Part shown: piece after piece, positions 58,210 through 64,000 of the stretch
How the letters are laid out: each line of letters begins with the position of its first letter
How positions within the stretch are numbered: position 1 is the stretch's first letter
Source of the DNA: Enterobacteriaceae endosymbiont of Donacia cincticornis
Lineage (GTDB): Bacteria > Pseudomonadota > Gammaproteobacteria > Enterobacterales > Enterobacteriaceae
Assembly (NCBI RefSeq): GCF_012568845.1
Contig: NZ_CP046194.1
Coordinates: 6,866-70,865, forward strand
DNA: 64,000 bases
Direction: 5' to 3'
Notes under the pieces: model-generated
What the model was told of the DNA's origin: nothing
Databases searched by the model: none
The model's input: the letters and a program-made list of their open reading frames with translations, nothing else
Translations under genes and position numbers: made by a program

Positions 58210-59034
58210 TTAAATTAATTTTTTTAAAATAAAATATAAATTATAATTAAAAAAAGGAATACCAAAATGTTTTGGATATTTAACTTCTATTAAGAATAAA
58301 CCATTAGGTTTTACTGTAATAGCAGCTTTTGTTCTATCTTTAATTTTAATTAATTCTAATAACCAATTTTCTTTTTTTCGACCAATACCAATTTCTATTA
58401 AACTACCTATAATATTTCTTACCATATGATATAAAAAAGCATTTGCTTTAATATCTATAAAAATATAATTTCCATATTTTTTAATATTACAATACATAAT
58501 TCTTCTAAAAGAAGAAACATTATTTTTTTTCCCAGAGTGAAAAGAAGAAAAATCATGTTCTCCTAATAAATATTGGATTGCATTTTTCATTTTGACAATA
58601 TTTAATTTTTTTTTATATAAAGTAACTAAATCACTAAATATAGCAGATTTAAATTGATTATTATAAATAACATAAATATATCTACGAGATAAAGCACTAA
58701 ACCTAGCATGAAAATTTTTTTTTACAGAAATAATCCATTTTATAACTATATCTTTGGGTAATAAACTATTTATACCTAAAAACCAAGATTTTTTACTTCT
58801 AAAACTATATGTTTCAAAATGGATTACTTGTCCGATACTATGTACACCAATATCAGTTCTACCTGCACAAAAAATAAATACATCATGATTAGCAATTTTA
58901 GAAATAATTTTTTCTAAATATCCTTGTATAGTTTTTTTATAATGTATATTTTGTTTTTGCCATCCATGATAATGAGTACCATTATATTCAACTCCTAATG
59001 CAAATTTATATTTTTTTTTAAAATTAATGTTCAT
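58210..59034 (-). CDS. truA: tRNA pseudouridine synthase A
   Basis: Makes pseudouridines 38-40 in the anticodon stem-loop. 274 residues against 270. Catalytic Asp61 is in CAGRTDIGVHSIGQVIHF; other motifs are VEYNGTHYHGWQ, ALSRRYIYVIYN, FHSGKKNN and AFLYHMVRNIIGSLIEIG. Start ATG aligns with the family. Divergent from dacA. Confidence 0.97.
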   Translation of the reverse strand: MNINFKKKYKFALGVEYNGTHYHGWQKQNIHYKKTIQGYLEKIISKIANHDVFIFCAGRTDIGVHSIGQVIHFETYSFRSKKSWFLGINSLLPKDIVIKWIISVKKNFHARFSALSRRYIYVIYNNQFKSAIFSDLVTLYKKKLNIVKMKNAIQYLLGEHDFSSFHSGKKNNVSSFRRIMYCNIKKYGNYIFIDIKANAFLYHMVRNIIGSLIEIGIGRKKENWLLELIKIKDRTKAAITVKPNGLFLIEVKYPKHFGIPFFNYNLYFILKKLI

Positions 59035-59166
59035 ATTTTTTTATCTCACTAAATAATTTTGCTATACTTAGTCTTTTACTAAAAATTTAGTTACATTTTA
59101 AAAAAAATTATATAGAATATTATTCTAATAAATCTTATTTAAAATATCTAATAAAAGTAAAATTTT

Positions 59167-60396
59167 ATGAGTATAGATATGATAAAAATATATAAAAAAT
59201 TTAATAAATTTATTTTTACAATAATAAAGTTAATAATTACTATATTTATAATAAATTCAACAATTATATATGCTAATGAAGATATATTTAATGTTGATTT
59301 ACAACCATCTATTAATGCTAGATCTTATATCTTAATAGATTATAATACAGGTACAATTTTAACTGAAAAAAATTCAAATGAAACTCAAAAACCAGCTAGT
59401 TTAGCAAAAATTATGACTAGTTATGTTATTGGAAAAGCTTTAGCTAAAGGGAAATTAAATCGCAATGATATTGTTACTATTAGTAAAAATGCTTGGGCTA
59501 CTGGAAATGAAGAGTTTAATGGTTCATCATTAATGTTTTTAAAAATAGGAGATAATATTTCTGTCAAAAATTTAATAAAAGGTATTATATTGCAATCAGG
59601 AAATGATGCTTGTGTTGCTATGGCTGAATATATATCAGGTAATCAACAAAATTTTGTAAATTTAATGAATTTTTATGCGAAAAAAATAGGATTAAAAAAT
59701 ACTATTTTTAAAAATGTACATGGATTAGATGAATCAGGACAATATACAACGGCAAAAGATATAGCTATTATGGGTAAATCTTTAATAAAAGATTTTCCTT
59801 ATGAATATTCTATTTATAAAGAAAAAAGTTTTACTTTTAATCATATTAATCAAAAAAATCGTAATTTACTATTATGGGATAAAAATTTATATGTAGATGG
59901 AATTAAAACAGGGCATACAAAAGATGCAGGTTATAATATTATAGCTTCTGCAATAAAAAATAATATGAGATTAATTGTTGTAATATTAGGAGATAGAACA
60001 GAACAAGATCGTAAAAAAAATAGTAAAAAATTATTAAATTGGGGTTTTGAAACATTTCGCACAATTCATCCAATTAAAAAATATCAAAAAATAGCTTCTA
60101 TTCCTGTATTATATGGTAAACAATCATATGTAAGAATTGGTATTAAAAATGATGTATATTTAACTATTCTTAAAAATCAAGAAAAAAAAATTAAAATTTT
60201 ATATCATATTAAAAATAATAAAATTTTCGCTCCTATATATAAAAATCAAATATTAGGACATATTACTTTTATAATTAATAATCATATAATTGTGGATTAT
60301 CCATTAATTGCATTAGAAAATGTTCCAAAAGGAAACTTTTTTGTATGTTTTTTAGATTACATAAGATTATTATTAAGTAAATGGATCCATCAATAA
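59167..60396 (+). CDS. dacA: D-alanyl-D-alanine carboxypeptidase (PBP5 type)
   Basis: Periplasmic enzyme trimming the last D-Ala from peptidoglycan pentapeptides. 409 residues against 403. A signal peptide with basic start and hydrophobic core ends near Ala36 (IYA/NED). Active-site motifs: SLAK (Ser78, Lys81), SGND and KTGHT. The C-terminal amphipathic membrane anchor (YIRLLLSKWI) is kept. The first gene of dacA-lipB-lipA; ybeD of E. coli is missing. Confidence 0.97.
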   Translation: MSIDMIKIYKKFNKFIFTIIKLIITIFIINSTIIYANEDIFNVDLQPSINARSYILIDYNTGTILTEKNSNETQKPASLAKIMTSYVIGKALAKGKLNRNDIVTISKNAWATGNEEFNGSSLMFLKIGDNISVKNLIKGIILQSGNDACVAMAEYISGNQQNFVNLMNFYAKKIGLKNTIFKNVHGLDESGQYTTAKDIAIMGKSLIKDFPYEYSIYKEKSFTFNHINQKNRNLLLWDKNLYVDGIKTGHTKDAGYNIIASAIKNNMRLIVVILGDRTEQDRKKNSKKLLNWGFETFRTIHPIKKYQKIASIPVLYGKQSYVRIGIKNDVYLTILKNQEKKIKILYHIKNNKIFAPIYKNQILGHITFIINNHIIVDYPLIALENVPKGNFFVCFLDYIRLLLSKWIHQ

Positions 60397-60433
60397 ACAA
60401 ATTATATAAATTATAAAATAATAATATATATTA

Positions 60434-61069
60434 ATGTATAATAAAAATTTTATCATAAGAAATCTTGGTATAGAATTATGGAATTATACTTATAAAAAAA
60501 TGTGTAATTTCAATTATACACGATCTAATAAAACATTAGATGAAATTTGGTTAGTTGAACATTATCCTGTTTTTACTCAAGGAAAATTATCTAATATAAA
60601 AGATATTATTAATTATAATCATAATATACCTATATTTTCCTCTGATAGAGGAGGTAAAATTACTTATCATGCTCCAGGACAACAAATTATGTATGTTTTA
60701 ATAAATTTAAAAAGAAGAAAACTTAGTATTAGATCTTTGATTTTTATTTTAAAACAAACAATTATAAATATATTAACTTATTTTAAGATATCATCTAGTA
60801 CATCTTTTAAAAAGATTTCTGGTATTTATATAAATAATCAAAAAATAGCATCTATAGGTATAAAAATTTCAAAAGGATGTACTACACATGGTATATCATT
60901 TAATATTAATATGGATTTATTACCTTTTTATTATATAAATCCATGTGGGTTAAAAAAATTAAAAATGATAAATTTGAAAAATTATATTTATAATATAAAA
61001 ATGTTTAAAATTAGAAAATTTTTAATAAATGAATTTTTATTATTAATAAATAATCAATATAAAAAATAA
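60434..61069 (+). CDS. lipB: Octanoyl-ACP:protein octanoyltransferase LipB
   Basis: Transfers octanoate from ACP to lipoyl domains. 211 residues against 213. RGGKITYHAPGQQIMYVLINLKRR is not broken; the catalytic Lys in KIASIGIKI and the catalytic Cys in INPCGL are present, with GCTTHGISFNIN between. 38 bp after dacA. Confidence 0.97.
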   Translation: MYNKNFIIRNLGIELWNYTYKKMCNFNYTRSNKTLDEIWLVEHYPVFTQGKLSNIKDIINYNHNIPIFSSDRGGKITYHAPGQQIMYVLINLKRRKLSIRSLIFILKQTIINILTYFKISSSTSFKKISGIYINNQKIASIGIKISKGCTTHGISFNINMDLLPFYYINPCGLKKLKMINLKNYIYNIKMFKIRKFLINEFLLLINNQYKK

Positions 61070-61129
61070 TATTATTATATTAATAATATATATTATACTT
61101 AATTATTTTAAGTTACTATATATAATAAT

Positions 61130-61999
61130 ATGAAACAAAAAATTTTAAAAAAACCTAGTTGGATTAAAATTAAATTTTCCATAAAACATATTAATAAAAT
61201 TAGAAAAATAAAATCGTTTTTGAAACAAAATAAATTACATTCGGTTTGTGAAGAAGCATCATGTCCTAATTTAATAGAATGTTTTAGTAAAGGACAATTA
61301 ACTTTTATGATTTTAGGTAATATATGTACAAGAAATTGTCTATATTGTAATGTTCTACATGGTAGACCAAAAAAAAAATATGATCAAAAAGAAGCTTCTA
61401 AATTAGCTAATATGATTTCTTTAATGAAATTAAAATATGTTGTTATTACTTCAGTTACTCGTGATGATTTACGTGATGGAGGAGCACAACAATTTATTAA
61501 TTGTATAGAAAAAATACGTGAAAAAAATCCTAAAATTAAAATAGAAATTTTAGTACCTGATTTTAAAAATTGTATTGAAAAAGCTTTACAAATATTTAGT
61601 AGTTCCCTACCTGATGTTTTTAATCATAATATAGAAACAGTAGAACGTTTATATAAAAAAGTACGACCTGCAGGTATATATAAAAAATCTTTAATTTTAT
61701 TAAATAGATTTAAATATTTATTTCCTAAAATATTAACTAAATCAGGGTTAATGGTTGGTTTAGGTGAAACAAAAAAAGAATTATTTAATACAATAAAAGA
61801 TTTAAAAAATAATGGAGTTGATATTCTAACTATAGGTCAATACTTACAACCAAGTAAATATCACATTCCTGTATCAAGTTACATTAATTTAAATGAGTTT
61901 AATAAAATTAAAGTTAAAGCAAAAAAAATTGGTTTTAAAAAAGTAATATGTGGACCTTTTATTCGTTCTTCATATAATGCAGAAAATTATTTTTCTTAA
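61130..61999 (+). CDS. lipA: Lipoyl synthase
   Basis: Radical SAM enzyme inserting sulfur at C6 and C8 of octanoyl groups, completing lipoate synthesis with LipB. 289 residues against 321; about 30 variable N-terminal residues are absent. Auxiliary-cluster cysteines are in CEEASCPNLIEC, the radical SAM CxxxCxxC is CTRNCLYC, and the C-terminal RSSYNAE supplies the serine ligand of the auxiliary cluster. ErpA in this window can supply clusters. A 7-bp A/T-rich dyad (61992-62010) covers the stop. Confidence 0.97.
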   Translation: MKQKILKKPSWIKIKFSIKHINKIRKIKSFLKQNKLHSVCEEASCPNLIECFSKGQLTFMILGNICTRNCLYCNVLHGRPKKKYDQKEASKLANMISLMKLKYVVITSVTRDDLRDGGAQQFINCIEKIREKNPKIKIEILVPDFKNCIEKALQIFSSSLPDVFNHNIETVERLYKKVRPAGIYKKSLILLNRFKYLFPKILTKSGLMVGLGETKKELFNTIKDLKNNGVDILTIGQYLQPSKYHIPVSSYINLNEFNKIKVKAKKIGFKKVICGPFIRSSYNAENYFS

Positions 62000-62013
62000 A
62001 ATTTAAGAAATAA

Positions 62014-62127
62014 TGCCTCTGAAAAATTTTTTAAATTTTAAAATTAAAATTTAAAAATAATCTTATTTTTTTTAAAGTAAATAAAAAAATTTTCAATAAT
62101 TTTAATAAAATAAAATTTTCAGAGGCA
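62014..62127. repeat. 12-bp GC-containing inverted repeat between lipA and cspE
   Basis: TGCCTCTGAAAA (62014-62025) and its exact reverse complement (62116-62127) bracket 90 bases of A/T sequence in the convergent 3' region of lipA and cspE. Allowing one bulged A, pairing extends by four more pairs inward. In such A/T-rich DNA this is not expected by chance. It may close a stem in the 3' UTR of either transcript, act as a bidirectional terminator, or bound a small RNA. Confidence 0.6.
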
Positions 62128-62165
62128 AATAATATTTTAAACCTTTTCTGACTAACTAAATAAGT

Positions 62166-62375
62166 CTATATAGCAACTACATTAGCAGCAGAAGGTCCTT
62201 TGGCTCCGTTAGTAATTTCAAATTCTACTTTTTGGCCTTCGGTTAATGTTTTAAAACCACTACTTTGAATAGCAGAAAAATGTACAAAAACATCTTTACT
62301 ACCATCTTCAGGAGTAATGAAACCAAAACCTTTAGATTCATTAAACCACTTAACGTTACCCTTAATCTTGGACAT
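62166..62375 (-). CDS. cspE: Cold-shock-family RNA chaperone CspE
   Basis: 69 residues from ATG 62375, the E. coli CspE length; an in-frame TTG one codon earlier is rejected. RNP1 [12 protein letters not shown] and RNP2 DVFVHFSAI are intact. [21 protein letters not shown] is the CspE rather than CspC form. It melts RNA secondary structure and acts as an antiterminator. One of the best conserved genes here. AAGG ribosome site. Tail to tail with lipA as in E. coli, with tatE and crcB lost. Confidence 0.96.
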   Translation of the reverse strand: MSKIKGNVKWFNESKGFGFITPEDGSKDVFVHFSAIQSSGFKTLTEGQKVEFEITNGAKGPSAANVVAI

Positions 62376-62437
62376 CAATTATTACCTTTACATAAAAATA
62401 GACACTAAAATTGTGTCATATAAAAGTACATCAATTA

Positions 62438-62467
62438 ATGATACATTTGTCTAGTGAAACAAATCAA
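62438..62467 (-). promoter_or_regulatory. Probable promoter of cspE
   Basis: On the minus strand TTGATT (62467-62462), an 18-bp spacer and TATCAT (62443-62438), five of six matches to the -10 consensus. It predicts a leader of about 60 bases that contains the hairpin GACAC-7-GTGTC (62401-62417) upstream of the ribosome site. Confidence 0.5.
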
Positions 62468-62574
62468 AAAGCTGATAAATATCAAATTTTTTAAAAAAAA
62501 TATTTAATTTTCTTATATTTTTTTAAAATTTTATTAAAAATACTAATAAAATATGATTTTTTTAGGAAAAAAAA

Positions 62575-63354
62575 ATGTGTTTATTATTAGGAAAAAAAAT
62601 ATTAATTACAGGTATTTTAAATAAATTATCAATTTCTTATGGTATAGCCCGTATTATGTTTAAACATAAAGCAAATTTAATTTTTACATATCAAAAAAAT
62701 AAAAATAAAAATAAAATTAGAGAATTAGTGAAAAATATGACAAAATATCCAATAATTAAATGTGATGTATCTAAAGATAAAGATATTAAATTTTTATTTT
62801 TCAAAATATCTAAAATATGGAAAAAATTTGATGGATTTGTTTATTCTATTGCTTTTACTCCAGAAAATACATTAAAAAAAAATTTTTTAAATACATCTCG
62901 TTTAGAATTTCAAATTTCTCATGATATTAATTCTTATAGTTTATTAGGCATGGTAAAAAACTGTATAAATATATTAAATAATAAATCTTCAATTATAGTG
63001 TTAACTTATTTAGGATCACAAAAGTTTGTACAAAATTATAATATAATGGGCTTATCAAAAGCTTCATTAGAAACTAATATTCGTTATATAGCATGTAATA
63101 TCGGATATAAAAATATTCGAATTAATGGAATTTCTCCTTCACCAATTAAAACTATTGCTTCTTCTAGAATAAAAAATATTAATTATATAATTAAATTATA
63201 TAAAAAACACAGTCCTTTATGTGAATCTATTACAATAGATCATGTTGGTAATGTTGCTACTTTTTTAGCTTCTGATTTGTCTTTAGGTATTACAGGAGAA
63301 ATTATTTATTTAGATTCTGGATTTAATCTTCAAATTATTAATAATATTGAATGA
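62575..63354 (+). CDS. fabI: Enoyl-ACP reductase (NADH) FabI
   Basis: Last step of each fatty-acid elongation cycle; also feeds octanoate to LipB. 259 residues against 262. NAD site GKKILITGILNKLSISYGIA, FDGFVYSIAF, and the catalytic Tyr and Lys in NYNIMGLSKASLE with the second Tyr in LTYLG. Loop SPSPIKTIASS corresponds to the substrate-binding loop (SAGPIRTLAAS), with changes. Stop is TGA. AGGA ribosome site. Confidence 0.97.
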   Translation: MCLLLGKKILITGILNKLSISYGIARIMFKHKANLIFTYQKNKNKNKIRELVKNMTKYPIIKCDVSKDKDIKFLFFKISKIWKKFDGFVYSIAFTPENTLKKNFLNTSRLEFQISHDINSYSLLGMVKNCINILNNKSSIIVLTYLGSQKFVQNYNIMGLSKASLETNIRYIACNIGYKNIRINGISPSPIKTIASSRIKNINYIIKLYKKHSPLCESITIDHVGNVATFLASDLSLGITGEIIYLDSGFNLQIINNIE

Positions 63355-63490
63355 ATATTTTTTTATATTTATTTGTGATTAAATAAAATAAAAATTTGAA
63401 AAATAATTTAATAAATGATAATTTTGAAATTCAGATAAGTATTATATTTTATATAAAATATATAAATAATTTAAATAGGTTAGATATTTT

Positions 63491-64000
63491 ATGATGATAA
63501 TTGGGGTACCAAAAGAAAAATATTTTGAAGAAAAAAGAGTAGCAATGACACCTTCAAATATTAAAAAACTAATAAAATTAGGTTTCAGAATATATATTGA
63601 AAAAGGAGCTGGAAACTTATCATTTTTTCATGATCAAGATTATGAAAATAACGGAGCAAGAATTGTAGAAAGTAAAGAAGTTTGGAATGCAAATATAATA
63701 GTTAAAATTCATCCTCTTAATGAGGAAGAAAGAGAATTAATAAAAAATAATAGTACATTAATTAGTTTTATTAAACCATATCAAAATAAAACATTATTAA
63801 ATATTTTAGCTAAAAAAAATATCACTACTATTGCGATGGATGCAATACCTAGAATTTCTAGAGCTCAATCTTTTGATGCTTTAAGTTCAATGAATAATTT
63901 ATCTGGTTATAGAAGTATTATTGAATCAATTAATTTATTGGGAAGAACTTTAAATGGACAAATTACTGCTGCTGGTAATATTTTACCTGCAGCAGAGATC
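63491..64000 (+). CDS. pntA: NAD(P) transhydrogenase subunit alpha (5' part only, cut by window edge)
   Basis: 170 codons visible, open to the window end. IIGVPKEKYFEEKRVAMTP, VVKIHPLNEEE-like IVKIHPLN and the stretch AMDAIPRISRAQSFDALSSM are typical of the NAD-binding domain I. The membrane enzyme couples proton re-entry to NADPH formation. ATG at 63494 matches the E. coli start (MRIGIP) better than 63491; both are in frame. pntB should follow outside the window. Confidence 0.95.
   Translation, partial: MMIIGVPKEKYFEEKRVAMTPSNIKKLIKLGFRIYIEKGAGNLSFFHDQDYENNGARIVESKEVWNANIIVKIHPLNEEERELIKNNSTLISFIKPYQNKTLLNILAKKNITTIAMDAIPRISRAQSFDALSSMNNLSGYRSIIESINLLGRTLNGQITAAGNILPAAEI

Overview
This window is a gene-dense, strongly A+T-rich stretch of a bacterial chromosome. 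It looks like the reduced genome of a gammaproteobacterial (Enterobacterales-type) insect symbiont. The reasons are E. coli-like protein families throughout, many short blocks of E. coli gene order with the intervening genes deleted, no mobile elements, prophage, CRISPR or transcription factors other than sigma-32, very A/T-rich spacers, Lys/Asn/Ile-inflated proteins, and several proteins that have lost terminal domains. Standard stop codons are used, including TGA for gltX and fabI, so there is no sign of UGA recoding. I cannot name the genus. recA, mreBCD and a chromosomal leuABCD operon argue against a typical Buchnera from aphids.

Layout. 1-6.5 kb: the start of aroQ (cut by the window edge), mreBCD, tusE, tRNA-Ser(UGA), rsmI, the RNase P RNA gene rnpB, folD, tRNA-Arg(UCU), a 620-bp spacer with no gene, then tRNA-Lys and tRNA-Val. 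6.5-17 kb: gltX, hspQ, alr, metG, ydjM-like, rnb, ssb, rpoH, ftsY, rsmD, tusA. 17-31.5 kb: recA-alaS-csrA-tRNA-Ser(GCU)-tRNA-Arg(ACG), then a long minus-strand run dapD, ligA, cysS, dnaB, dusA, der, hisS. 31.7-42.8 kb: tadA-glyA-yajL, nusB-ribE-ribD, leuABCD-adk, dapA. 42.8-57.6 kb: glyQS, fieF-pfkA-rplY, dapB-lspA-ileS, rpsT-erpA-gpmA, ackA-pta, tRNA-Cys and tRNA-Leu. 57.6-64 kb: cvpA, truA, dacA-lipB-lipA, cspE, fabI and the first part of pntA.

How the genes fit together. Leucine synthesis is complete from 2-oxoisovalerate (leuABCD). dapA, dapB and dapD belong to the meso-diaminopimelate/lysine route, aroQ to the shikimate route, ribD and ribE to riboflavin synthesis, folD and glyA to one-carbon metabolism. 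This fits a symbiont supplying amino acids and vitamins. mreBCD, alr, dacA and the dap genes imply a peptidoglycan wall and probably a rod shape. pfkA, gpmA, pta, ackA, lipA and lipB cover pieces of glycolysis, acetate formation and lipoate synthesis. Replication and repair are represented by dnaB, ssb, ligA and recA; translation by seven aminoacyl-tRNA synthetase activities, eight tRNAs and several tRNA-modifying enzymes.

I see no obviously new multi-gene system. The most interesting signals are degenerative or regulatory: a Der GTPase whose first G domain has lost two nucleotide-binding motifs, a TusA with a broken CPxP motif, 14-15-nt homopolymers in essential genes, tRNA genes none of which encode CCA, retention of the poorly understood YdjM-family protein and of CsrA, and a GC-containing 12-bp inverted repeat between lipA and cspE. 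Comparisons with E. coli proteins are from memory, not from an alignment run.
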